From Chloroflexota bacterium (lineage in GTDB: Bacteria > Chloroflexota > Anaerolineae > Aggregatilineales > Phototrophicaceae), in NCBI GenBank assembly GCA_028875245.1, contig JAPPEU010000060.1:1-41566 (forward strand): a DNA stretch of 41,566 bases. The letters are read 5' to 3'. Below, one piece after another: positions 17,369-24,783 of this stretch. Every line of letters starts with the position of its first letter. The stretch's first letter is position 1. Under the pieces are notes generated by a model. The model was not told the DNA's origin and did no database searches. It worked only from the letters and a program-made list of their open reading frames with translations. A program made the position numbers and the translations under genes.

Positions 17369-18805
17369 TTATAGGGGTGGTTCAGTGAACAGGTCTCCCT
17401 CATATCCTGTTCCTGTGTGCCCTGCCGGGCTAGGCACGTCGAATTTGGCACCATTTATTATTTCATTTACTGTCAGCAGTTGAATTCTCGGATACAGTTT
17501 GCCCGCAATCTCTACATCACCAGCCATTGCCATTGTCTGTTTGAAGTTCTTTAACTGCCTTTCACTCGGCTCGTGCAAGGTGATTAAACCTGCCATCTGG
17601 ATGTTCTCAAACTGCAAAACAGCATTGAGGGACCGCACAACATTTATGCCAACATTTTCTCCGCCCTTGACTTCCAATGCCATTGACTGAAAGATTTTCT
17701 CGCCGGGCATATCGAAGTAGATGCGCCCGTCTATGCCATCATCGGCGGTTTTCTTGACATTAACGAAGCCGTCCACTTTCTCGACACACCATTTTTGGAA
17801 CTGATAATGATCTTGCTTCCATAACTCAAAAGCGCCCTCCCAATTCTTCGGTACGCCGTCAATCGTATAGTCCTTTCCCTCCACCAGCCCCATGCGTTCA
17901 AAGAGCCGCCGGCGCACGACGCGGCGTATTGCATGTATGGTTATGTCGATGCCGACCCATTGGCGGCCAAGCTTGTTGGCAGCTTCAATGGTGGTGGCGC
18001 AGCCACAGAATGGATCCAGAACAACTTCCCCGGGCCTGCTCGACGCCTTGACAACGCGTTCCAGGAGGGCTAGCGGCTTTTGCGTCTTGAAATCTAGCCA
18101 CTCGCTGGACCAAGGCAACAATGAATGATGCTGCCAAACGTCATCAGGAATCTTCCCTTTTTCATAATCTCGTTCCGACCCATCTGCACGCAATTGCCCC
18201 TTGTCCCACTTATGTGGAGTTCTTACAGCGTCAACGTTAAACACCCACTCTTTACTGTTTGTGTAAAACAACAGTATGTCATGTTTTCTTGCCCAACGTT
18301 TCTTCGATGCTCCTCCGCCAGAGTAATACCATACAAACTCGTTTTGGAAGTTTCGTTGCCCAAAGACAACATCCATCACGATTTTCAAGTAGTGGCTCGC
18401 AGTTGGGTCACAATGCAAGTAGATGCTTGCAGTCGGTTTCATCACTCGTTTAATCCATAGCAGGCGCTCGGTCATGTAGGCCAGGTACGCCGCCATATCC
18501 GCTTGCACATTCACCAGACCACTAGGAAAGTTCGCTAGATAATCCGCGTCATGGCCGTCAATCGCCTGCTCGCGCAATAACATGGGCATCTTCCGAATTA
18601 CACGCATACGCACGGCATCCAACACCCATGTATCCGTATATGCCTCAACCTGATCCGGAAGCGGTCGTCCCGTATGGTCCTTGTAGATGTTGTTGTAATC
18701 TCGTTTGGAATTGAATGGCGGATCAAGATATACCAGATCTACGCTTTCAGGCTGCATCTTATCGCGTATAACGGTCAGGCAATCGCCATAGTACAGCATA
18801 TTCAT
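17369..18805 (-). CDS. Beta-class DNA methyltransferase with C-terminal PD-(D/E)XK-like domain
   Basis: A 478-residue site-specific DNA methyltransferase. Motif IV (DPPF, 28-31) precedes the SAM-binding motif I region (DPFCGCATT, 264-272), the order of beta-class enzymes. LHCDPTASHYLKIVMD is characteristic of this widespread MTase group. The C-terminal ~140 residues contain FQKWCVEKVDGFVNVKKT, GIDG (357-360) and LEVKGG (377-382), resembling the D...ExK core of a restriction-type nuclease, so modification and cutting may be in one chain. ATG 18805 has GAGGG 8 bases upstream; an in-frame ATG at 18856 lacks a site. The gene is visibly more A+T-rich than its neighbours, suggesting acquisition. 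No separate endonuclease lies beside it. Confidence 0.88.
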   Translation of the reverse strand: MNMLYYGDCLTVIRDKMQPESVDLVYLDPPFNSKRDYNNIYKDHTGRPLPDQVEAYTDTWVLDAVRMRVIRKMPMLLREQAIDGHDADYLANFPSGLVNVQADMAAYLAYMTERLLWIKRVMKPTASIYLHCDPTASHYLKIVMDVVFGQRNFQNEFVWYYSGGGASKKRWARKHDILLFYTNSKEWVFNVDAVRTPHKWDKGQLRADGSERDYEKGKIPDDVWQHHSLLPWSSEWLDFKTQKPLALLERVVKASSRPGEVVLDPFCGCATTIEAANKLGRQWVGIDITIHAIRRVVRRRLFERMGLVEGKDYTIDGVPKNWEGAFELWKQDHYQFQKWCVEKVDGFVNVKKTADDGIDGRIYFDMPGEKIFQSMALEVKGGENVGINVVRSLNAVLQFENIQMAGLITLHEPSERQLKNFKQTMAMAGDVEIAGKLYPRIQLLTVNEIINGAKFDVPSPAGHTGTGYEGDLFTEPPL

Positions 18806-18964
18806 TCGAAGCACCCTCGGAGGAACACGTTGAAGAAGCTTTCTGATATGTTCCACAATTGTACTGGATTTCTTCTAATTTCATTTGTAACATGCGTGTA
18901 CCTAAGATCAGATAGACATACACCGGTGGTTGCCACCCAGATTTAAGACAAGATAGGATTACAC

Positions 18965-20218
18965 CTAGCCGCCGGCAGCGCGCGCCCCTTGCTCGCCCAC
19001 GGTGATCGATTCCTGACCCGTTAACTCGGCGAGGATATTGGCGCTGACCCAGAGCGTTTCGATTTCGAGCGTGTTCTTGATGCGCATGACGCGCGCGTCG
19101 GCGCATTGCGACGGGTCGCGGCGGAAGGCGTCATAAATCGCAGCCTGGATCGTCTCTTCATCGGTCTCGAAGAACAGGGGCATGCGACAGCGCTTGAGAG
19201 AACCGCTGGTGAACATATTCTTCATCGTAATGGGAAAGTCAATCTTGTCGAATAGCGTCTTCGACATGAAGTCAGCAAGCCCATAAGTGGTGGCGTTGCC
19301 GTGGGATGCCGGCGTCAGATCGAGCACGGCGATGCGCTTGATGCGCGGCCGCTCCGGTTCGGCGTCGCCTTCGACCATCCAGCGGCCGATGATATTGGTA
19401 TCCATGCCGGCGCCGCTGATGTTTTTGCCCATCTCGTCCACGATGAGCACGTCAATATCATCCACCGGCAGGCTCGGCATAAGCGCGCGCGAACGCTGCA
19501 GCAGGCGCTTGTCGCCCTCAACGACGCCGTCGGCAGTGAAGCCTTCGAGATGCGCGACGCTGTGGTAGCCATCCTCGACGACGCCGAAACCGGCGACGAA
19601 GTTGATATTTTGCAGCAGGCGCTTGGCGACCACCGGCATATAATCGCGCAGGCCGTCCCTGCCTTGCTGATGAATGGTGCGCGCGCCCGTCTCCTTGCCC
19701 AGCCCAATCGCCAGCATCTTCAACAGACCGCTTTCATGCGGGCCGTGGAAATCGGTATGGACTTTTGCCCGGTTGGTTATGATCAGCCCATCGGCTTCGT
19801 AGACATTCTTGTCGATGTAGGCCGGCATGCCCATATCGGTCCTGCCCGTGTTGACCACTTCCATCGTGGCGCGAATGGGGCAGCCCACCGTCTCCTCGCT
19901 GATGCCCAGGCCGGATAGCACTTCGATTTGCCCGGCGGGCGTGGCGCCGCCATGGCTGCCCATAGCCGGCACGATGAAAGGTTCGCCGCCAGCCGCCTTG
20001 ACCAGCGCCACCAGCTTCTTCGCGATGATATCAATGCTGGCGATGCCGCGGCTGCCAAAACCGAGGGCGATGCGTTTGCCATCTACAGCGCTCGCCAGGC
20101 CGAGCCGCTCCCAATCGGCTTCCAGCGTCCGGTCAATGTCGACAGGTTCGCCTTTGGGCAAAGCCTGCTTGACGGGATAAAGGGTCGGGATTTTTACATT
20201 TTCCATGGCTCGGCTCAT
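18965..20218 (-). CDS. Lactate-racemase (LarA)-like N-terminal-domain protein
   Basis: A 417-residue protein that resembles the LarA/DUF2088 group. Suggestive segments are IALGFGSRGIASIDII, VPAMGSHGGATPAGQ (analogous to the LarA 'GTHRP' region), NRAKVHTDFHGPHESGLLKM and DEMGKNISGAGMDTN. The genuine LarA nickel-pincer nucleotide residues cannot be confirmed by eye, and none of the LarB/C/E maturation genes lie in the window, so racemase activity is not claimed. ATG 20218 is used; ATG 20206 is an alternative, and neither has a strong ribosome-binding site. It stands alone between two methyltransferase genes on the same strand. Confidence 0.72.
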   Translation of the reverse strand: MSRAMENVKIPTLYPVKQALPKGEPVDIDRTLEADWERLGLASAVDGKRIALGFGSRGIASIDIIAKKLVALVKAAGGEPFIVPAMGSHGGATPAGQIEVLSGLGISEETVGCPIRATMEVVNTGRTDMGMPAYIDKNVYEADGLIITNRAKVHTDFHGPHESGLLKMLAIGLGKETGARTIHQQGRDGLRDYMPVVAKRLLQNINFVAGFGVVEDGYHSVAHLEGFTADGVVEGDKRLLQRSRALMPSLPVDDIDVLIVDEMGKNISGAGMDTNIIGRWMVEGDAEPERPRIKRIAVLDLTPASHGNATTYGLADFMSKTLFDKIDFPITMKNMFTSGSLKRCRMPLFFETDEETIQAAIYDAFRRDPSQCADARVMRIKNTLEIETLWVSANILAELTGQESITVGEQGARAAGG

Positions 20219-20347
20219 TCTGCTCGCGCTCTTTGCGTTGCGTTTATTGTAGCGAATTCGCTGGGGATTGCTAAGGGCTGTGTTTAAGGGACAGGGCAAT
20301 CGCATCAAAATCATTGTGCCTCGTTCGCCACGAAAATAAAGGAAAAT

Positions 20348-20442
20348 GGTGGGGCGACAGGACCGCAGTGTCTACGCGCGGCTGTGTGCCGCCCACGAAG
20401 ATAGCCTAAATTTTGCGGGCGAGACAAGCCTTGTTCCTACAG
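20348..20442. repeat. TGTAGGGGCG-type palindromic element, degenerate copy
   Basis: It begins GGTGGGGCGACAGGACCGCA and ends GGGCGAGACAAGCCTTGTTC followed by CTACAG. The right-hand hairpin retains ACAA-GCC-TTGT but has lost part of the GGGCGAG/CTCGCCC stem. It shares the internal string CGCAGTGTCTACGCGCG (in inverted form) with the element at 38440-38569. Confidence 0.55.
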
Positions 20443-20481
20443 ATTTCGCTATAATTGCAGATGGAATCCAGCACTGCATTA

Positions 20482-20545
20482 GAAAAGAGGACGCCGAGGC
20501 AACACAGAGAAAATATCAATGCCTTTGTGTCTTTGTGGTGAAAAC
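20482..20545. repeat. CACCGAGGACACCGAG-type dispersed repeat, copy 2
   Basis: AAAAGAGGACGCCGAGGC and AACACAGAGAAAA are followed by CCTTTGTGTCTTTGTGGTG and AAAAC, matching the order of the parts in the copy at 4741-4840 but shorter. Confidence 0.55.
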
Positions 20546-20579
20546 AGCGCTGACGCCCACATGGTTTACCGCTCGCCGA

Positions 20580-21461
20580 TTATGCCGACTGCCGCAGCTT
20601 GACCGGCAAGCCCACATCAGCAAAACGCTGCCGCGCAATCTCGATGTATTCTGGAGAGATGTCTATGCCGATGAAATCGCGGTCATTCAAAAGCGCCATC
20701 TTGCCCGTAGTGCCAGAGCCGCACATGGGGTCAAGCACCACGTCGCCCGGATTGCTCCAGGACTTGATATGATCTTCGGCCAGCTTCTCGGGGAAAACCG
20801 CCGGGTGCTGGAACGCGATCTTGTCCCGGGTTGTCCCGCCTAATCCAACCGCGTACGACCAGATATTCGTGCGTGTCTTCTCTTTCTTGAGCTCGCCCAG
20901 TTTCTTCTTGTTGATGCCGTCCGGCAACTTGTTATGTGTGAGCAGCTCCATGCCATGCCGCTGAGTAGGCACTTTGAGCGGATTGAATGTCGCCGGCTTT
21001 CCCTTTGACATGACGAACATCATTTCATAGGCGTTGGTGTAGGCGTTGCTGCGCATGAAGGGCGTGTTCTTCTTCTGGTAGATCATCACGTCATGGGCGG
21101 CGAAACCAATCTCCTGAAAATAGATGGCTTGGCGGAAAGATGTCAGACTCCGCCCCCCGTTGATGCGGTCGCCGACCACCCAGACGACCACGCCACCGGG
21201 CGCGGTCACGCGGAAAAGTTCATCGGCGATGTCCTCAAAGGGAAACTCATAACCCTTGTAGTCGCGCAATTTGTCGTATGGTGGCGAGGTCACCGTCAAC
21301 TGAATGATGTCAGCAGGCCAACTGCGCATAATGTCGACGCAATTGCCGACGATCAGGCTGCCTTGCCGTTGAAACGATTCCTTCAGCGGCACTGTTATGG
21401 AATCGGCGTCTTCGAATTTGACATGTGATTCTTGCGCAAGGTCCAATTCTATCTGCTGCAT
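20580..21461 (-). CDS. Beta-class DNA methyltransferase (SPPY type, likely N4-cytosine)
   Basis: A 293-residue solitary DNA methyltransferase. The catalytic motif is TSPPYDKLRDY (58-68); SPPY is usual for N4-cytosine enzymes, although some N6-adenine enzymes also have it. Motif I lies C-terminal, DPMCGSGTTG (244-253), followed by FIGIDISPEYIEIARQR. The order IV...I marks the beta class. ATG 21461 has GGAG 6-7 bases upstream. No restriction partner is adjacent. Its 5' end lies about 20 bp from the inner end of repeat copy B, so its promoter is probably in or just beyond the repeat. Confidence 0.9.
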   Translation of the reverse strand: MQQIELDLAQESHVKFEDADSITVPLKESFQRQGSLIVGNCVDIMRSWPADIIQLTVTSPPYDKLRDYKGYEFPFEDIADELFRVTAPGGVVVWVVGDRINGGRSLTSFRQAIYFQEIGFAAHDVMIYQKKNTPFMRSNAYTNAYEMMFVMSKGKPATFNPLKVPTQRHGMELLTHNKLPDGINKKKLGELKKEKTRTNIWSYAVGLGGTTRDKIAFQHPAVFPEKLAEDHIKSWSNPGDVVLDPMCGSGTTGKMALLNDRDFIGIDISPEYIEIARQRFADVGLPVKLRQSA

Positions 21462-21480
21462 ACTAAGCTCCGGAATCCGC

Positions 21481-21635
21481 GTAAGTGCAAGTAAGTCCCG
21501 CAAAAAAATGAACTACAGAGAACGCAGAGAGCGCGGAGAAAGCCATATAAGGTGTTTCCATTTTTCGGGCGTTTCAGCGAAACGCCCCTACAGTTCTTCT
21601 AATAGTAAGATTTCAATTACCTACCTGATTTTACT
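21481..21635 (-). repeat. 155-bp repeat, copy B (inverted partner at 15033-15186)
   Basis: The reverse complement of this block matches 15033-15186 at about 94% identity, including the palindrome GGGCGTTTC-GCT-GAAACGCCC and the ACTTACTTGCACTTAC end. The pair points inward and flanks a 6.3-kb segment containing the Gfo/Idh, isomerase, both beta-class methyltransferases and the LarA-like gene. Confidence 0.88.
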
Positions 21636-21711
21636 CGATCCTCACATTGCTTTGAGTGATGCTCCGCGCACCTTGCTTACAGACCTGACTACGTATAGAC
21701 CAATATTGTAC

Positions 21712-21740
21712 TTGACATAGGGTAATATAGCAAATATTTT
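21712..21740 (+). promoter_or_regulatory. Candidate sigma70-type promoter upstream of homocysteine S-methyltransferase-like gene
   Basis: TTGACA at 21712-21717 and TATTTT at 21735-21740 are separated by 17 bases in an A+T-rich gap. The -35 is perfect and the -10 is weak; a TAAAAT nearer the gene (about 21761-21766) is an alternative -10 without a good -35. Confidence 0.4.
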
Positions 21741-21792
21741 CTAATCCGCAAAAACCTGCTAAAATCGCCGGACGCGGCTGAACGAGGGACGT

Positions 21793-22692
21793 ATGATGAT
21801 GAGCGACGGGAAGCCGATCCTGCTGGACGGCGGGATGGGCCAGGAAATCTACAATCGTGGCGGAAGGGGCGGCTACGGCGAATGGGCGGTCGCCGCGCTT
21901 TACGAAGACCGGACCTTGGTGCGCGAGATTCACATCGACTACATCCATGCCGGCGCCGATGTCATCACCAGCAACACCTATGGCACGACACGGGCGCGGC
22001 TGGACGCGGTCGGCATGGAAGATCGCTTCGAGGGGCTGCTCCGGACGGCGGGTCAGTTGGCGTCTGAAGCGCGCGCGACGGCGGGCCGCGACGATCTGCG
22101 CATCGCTACCAGCCTGCCGCCGCTGGAAGCGAGCTACGTCAATGAATTCGAGCTGTCCTACGAGCAGACGCGCGCCCAATTCGCCGAGATGATGGACCTG
22201 CTCGATCCCTATGTGGATATCTTTCTGGGCGAGACCCTGTCCACATCTTTTGAAGCGCGCGCTTTCCTTGAGGCGGCGCAGGGGCGCGGCAAGCCAGCCT
22301 GGCTGGCGCTCACGCTGGAGGATCACGGCAGTACTGACCTGCGCGGCGGGGAGCGCCTGGCGGATGTTGCCGCCATTGCGCGGGAGTATGCGGCCGATGC
22401 GCTGCTGATTAATTGCTGTACGCCGGACAGCATAAACGCCGCGCTGCCGATTCTGGGGGCGGTTGGAATTCCCTTCGGCGCTTACGCCAATGGCTTCGTC
22501 GAGATACCGGCCGCCTGGGATGAACGCGGCGGCGTCATGCAGCTGGAGACGCGCAGGGACTTGTCGCCCGATGTTTACGCCGAGGATGTCGATCGCTGGC
22601 TCAACGCTGGCGCGGTGATCGTCGGCGGCTGCTGCGAGACCGGTCCCGCCCATATCGCGCGCCTGCGTCAATTGATCGACAGTGGTGAATAG
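21793..22692 (+). CDS. Homocysteine S-methyltransferase family protein
   Basis: A 299-residue (betaine-)homocysteine S-methyltransferase-like TIM barrel. LLDGGMGQEIYNRG at the N-terminus and TSNTYGTTRARL at 59-70 are family blocks. The zinc ligands are in place: Cys in LLINCCT (208/209) and the vicinal pair GGCC (280-281). It should transfer a methyl group to homocysteine or a related thiol; the donor (S-methylmethionine, betaine or other) cannot be read from sequence. The ATG at 21793 has GAGGG about 5 bases upstream. An SDR gene follows 20 bp downstream, so the two are probably co-transcribed. Confidence 0.9.
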   Translation: MMMSDGKPILLDGGMGQEIYNRGGRGGYGEWAVAALYEDRTLVREIHIDYIHAGADVITSNTYGTTRARLDAVGMEDRFEGLLRTAGQLASEARATAGRDDLRIATSLPPLEASYVNEFELSYEQTRAQFAEMMDLLDPYVDIFLGETLSTSFEARAFLEAAQGRGKPAWLALTLEDHGSTDLRGGERLADVAAIAREYAADALLINCCTPDSINAALPILGAVGIPFGAYANGFVEIPAAWDERGGVMQLETRRDLSPDVYAEDVDRWLNAGAVIVGGCCETGPAHIARLRQLIDSGE

Positions 22693-22712
22693 ATCGGAGA
22701 TCGAGCCTGCAA

Positions 22713-23414
22713 ATGAGAACTAAAACGGCGGTCATCACAGGCGCGGGGCAGGGCACGGGGCGCGCCATCGCGCTGCGCTTCGCAAAAGCGGGCATCGGCA
22801 CGCTGCTGCTTGGCCGGACGGAGCGCAAGCTGCGGCGCGTGGCTGAGGAAGTCTCGGCCCTGGGCGGCGAAGCGAGCGTCCACCCGCTGGACCTGACCGA
22901 TGACGCGGCTGTGGCGGCTTTCGGCGGCGCCCTGGACGGGGAGACGGTCGATATTCTGGTCAATTGCGCCGGCGACTGGCTCATCTCGCTGATGGACGAT
23001 ACGAGCAACGAACAGCTTGATCATATTCTGCGCCTGAACCTGCGCGCGCCTTACATCTTGTCTCGCCTCCTGCTGCCAAACCTGCGCCGCAGCGAAAACG
23101 CCAGCATCATCAATATCGGCTCTATGGTCACCACGATATCGGTACCGACTGTCAGCGCCTACACCGCCGCCAAAGTTGGCTTGAAAGGCCTGACCGGGTC
23201 GCTGGCGGCCGAGCTCAAGCCGGAGCGGATCCGCGTCGTCATGATCTCGCCAGGGCCGGCCGATACACCAATGCGCGCCGCCGCCTCGCCCGACATCGAC
23301 AAAACGCGGCTGCTGCCGCCGGAAACAATCGCCGATATGGTTTATGCCGTGGCGACGCTGCCGCGCGGCATCAGCACGAGCGATTTTCTGCTGTATTCCA
23401 TGGCCTGGGAATAG
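22713..23414 (+). CDS. Short-chain dehydrogenase/reductase (SDR)
   Basis: A 233-residue classical SDR. The cofactor motif TGAGQGTG is at 9-16, NCAG at 84-87, the catalytic Ser at about 137 (NIGSM), and Y150-T-A-A-K154 completes the triad. R35 after the second strand (LLLGRTERK) suggests a preference for NADP(H). It follows the homocysteine S-methyltransferase-like gene closely. The substrate is unknown. The ATG has only a weak upstream purine tract. Confidence 0.9.
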   Translation: MRTKTAVITGAGQGTGRAIALRFAKAGIGTLLLGRTERKLRRVAEEVSALGGEASVHPLDLTDDAAVAAFGGALDGETVDILVNCAGDWLISLMDDTSNEQLDHILRLNLRAPYILSRLLLPNLRRSENASIINIGSMVTTISVPTVSAYTAAKVGLKGLTGSLAAELKPERIRVVMISPGPADTPMRAAASPDIDKTRLLPPETIADMVYAVATLPRGISTSDFLLYSMAWE

Positions 23415-23485
23415 GCGCGGGGATCCGAAAAAGCCGTCTGGGGGCCTTTGACCGGCTGTATCGGCGATCTGAGCCGAAGCTGGTT

Positions 23486-23512
23486 GGGGCGGCCCTGCCA
23501 AAGAGCCGCCCC
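23486..23512. terminator. Hairpin between convergent genes, possible bidirectional terminator
   Basis: GGGGCGGC (23486-23493) pairs with GCCGCCCC (23505-23512), an 8-bp G+C stem with an 11-base loop, followed by TGTTT on the plus strand. It lies between the converging SDR and spondin-domain genes. It also resembles the TGTAGGGGCG palindrome family, so a terminator role is only a possibility. Confidence 0.4.
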
Positions 23513-23531
23513 TGTTTCAATCGATAGACGA

Positions 23532-24464
23532 TTACATCTCGTCCATCATCATATCGCCCATGTCGATGCCGTGGTGGGCGGCCAAGGCTGAGGGATCGCC
23601 ATCTTCCGCCAGCGCTTCCAAGCCGTGGCCATAATCGGGCAGACCGGTGGTGAAGAGGATGCCATGCTTCATCATCATGTCGTCCTTCATCATCTCATCG
23701 TCCATCATGTCGTCGTCAGCCATGTCGTCATCGTCCATCATGTCGTCGTCGGCCATGTCGTCATCGTCCATCATGTCGTCGTCGGCCATCTCATCATCGT
23801 CCATCATGCCGTCGTCGGCCATGTCGTCAATCATCATGTCGCCATGCGATTCGACGATCCAGAGGACGGGCGTGATGGGCGAGGCGTAGCCCATGGACAT
23901 GTCGGAGACGTTGTCGATGCGGACGGTGATCGTGTCCATGTCGCCGGGGGTCAGCGTCACCGAGACGAGCTCAGCGGCCGTGGGATAACTCAATCTATCA
24001 TCCAACTCGCTGGCGAGGCGAACCATGCCGTCGCCGGCAGGGCCGCTGTTGGGCGCGCTTTGACGCGGCGCTTGGTACATGCCTTCCCCAATCCGCTCAT
24101 TGCGTTCAGTGCCGAGATCCCAATAATAGACCTGATCGGTGACGTCGCCGCTGACTGGCGCGCCCATGTCGTAGAGGGCGATGCCGTATTCATTCGGCGC
24201 GAGGAAGCCATCGTTGGATTGGGCGAGCATGGTGGCGAAGGTCAGCGTGTCGCCTTCATGGGCATGGATGACGAATTCGTAGGCGCCACCAGGGAGAGCG
24301 ACGCCCGGGCCATCCGCGCCAACGGGCACAGCCGCCACGCCGCCGTCTGCAATCATGCCGGACATCATCGAGTCTCCATCGGATCCCTCGTGATGGTCGG
24401 CGAAGATCACGCCGCTACACATCAGCAGCAGCACAGCCAGGAAAAGAATTGATCTACGCATCAT
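23532..24464 (-). CDS. Secreted spondin-domain protein with Met/Asp tandem-repeat insertion
   Basis: A 310-residue secreted protein. The signal peptide MMRRSILFLAVLLLMCSGVI ends near FADHH. The body matches bacterial spondin_N proteins: TFATMLAQSNDGFLAP, GIALYD..G.PVSGDVTDQV, YWDLGTERNE and the C-terminal GLEALAEDGDPSALA. Between the strand TPVLWIVE and the conserved ILFTTGLPDYG is an inserted Met/Asp-rich segment of about 60 residues made of an 11-residue unit (MADDDMMDDDD) encoded by four 33-bp tandem repeats. This segment is extremely acidic and Met-rich; metal or calcium binding is a guess. AGGAG lies 6 bases before the ATG, with a TATAAT promoter element further upstream. Confidence 0.85.
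   Translation of the reverse strand: MMRRSILFLAVLLLMCSGVIFADHHEGSDGDSMMSGMIADGGVAAVPVGADGPGVALPGGAYEFVIHAHEGDTLTFATMLAQSNDGFLAPNEYGIALYDMGAPVSGDVTDQVYYWDLGTERNERIGEGMYQAPRQSAPNSGPAGDGMVRLASELDDRLSYPTAAELVSVTLTPGDMDTITVRIDNVSDMSMGYASPITPVLWIVESHGDMMIDDMADDGMMDDDEMADDDMMDDDDMADDDMMDDDDMADDDMMDDEMMKDDMMMKHGILFTTGLPDYGHGLEALAEDGDPSALAAHHGIDMGDMMMDEM
23695..23826 (-). repeat. Four 33-bp tandem repeats in the spondin-domain gene
   Basis: Units at 23695-23727, 23728-23760, 23761-23793 and 23794-23826 are nearly identical (differences of 0-3 bases each), each encoding 11 residues of Met, Asp and Ala. Being a multiple of three, copy-number change keeps the frame. Confidence 0.9.
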
Positions 24465-24783
24465 TAAAGCTCCTAAAACTTAGTTTCAAGGCAGAAAATC
24501 CTACCTTCTTAGATTATAACGCGAATCCTGCCCTCAAATTAACAATGTATTACATGCCGAGAGCAATTGCTTCAATGGAACGAATGACACAGATCGCAGT
24601 GTGAATGGGCTTATCAAATTATTCGCGGTGTTATGCGGCCCCCGGCGTTCAGTGTCTGCGCAGCCCGGCGGCCCGCCCGCTCTTGCCGCAGGCTGCCAAT
24701 CCCTGTTCGCATGACGGGCTCGGCATCGCGCTCCTATGTCCATTTGTCGCGGAATCCGGCCCCGTTGGCGCTGCCGGTCTCGC
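24465..24783. other. Intergenic region, no gene seen
   Basis: A 319-bp gap upstream of the spondin gene and downstream of the BNR-repeat gene. Apart from the spondin promoter near 24513 I see nothing: the G+C-rich half next to the BNR gene (about 24640-24783) has no convincing reading frame in either direction. Confidence 0.5.
24513..24518 (-). promoter_or_regulatory. -10 element of the spondin-gene promoter
   Basis: A perfect TATAAT on the minus strand, about 50 bases before the ATG at 24464. A weak TTAATT lies 18 bases further upstream as a possible -35. Confidence 0.45.

Larger units (their letters stand above)
20219..20579. other. Intergenic region with two repeat types
   Basis: This 361-bp gap lies upstream of the LarA-like gene and downstream of the second methyltransferase. 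It holds a decayed TGTAGGGGCG-type palindrome (20348-20442) and a short CACCGAGGACACCGAG-type repeat (20482-20545). No gene is visible. Confidence 0.65.

Noticed and set aside
23695..23826. Tandem 33-bp units as a CRISPR array
   Set aside because: Units are directly adjacent with no spacers and lie in a coding frame.
23625..24452. His/Val-rich plus-strand frame across the spondin-domain gene
   Set aside because: The repeated VHHVVVGHVV pattern is merely the complement of the Met/Asp repeats; the minus-strand gene has a signal peptide, ribosome-binding site and promoter.
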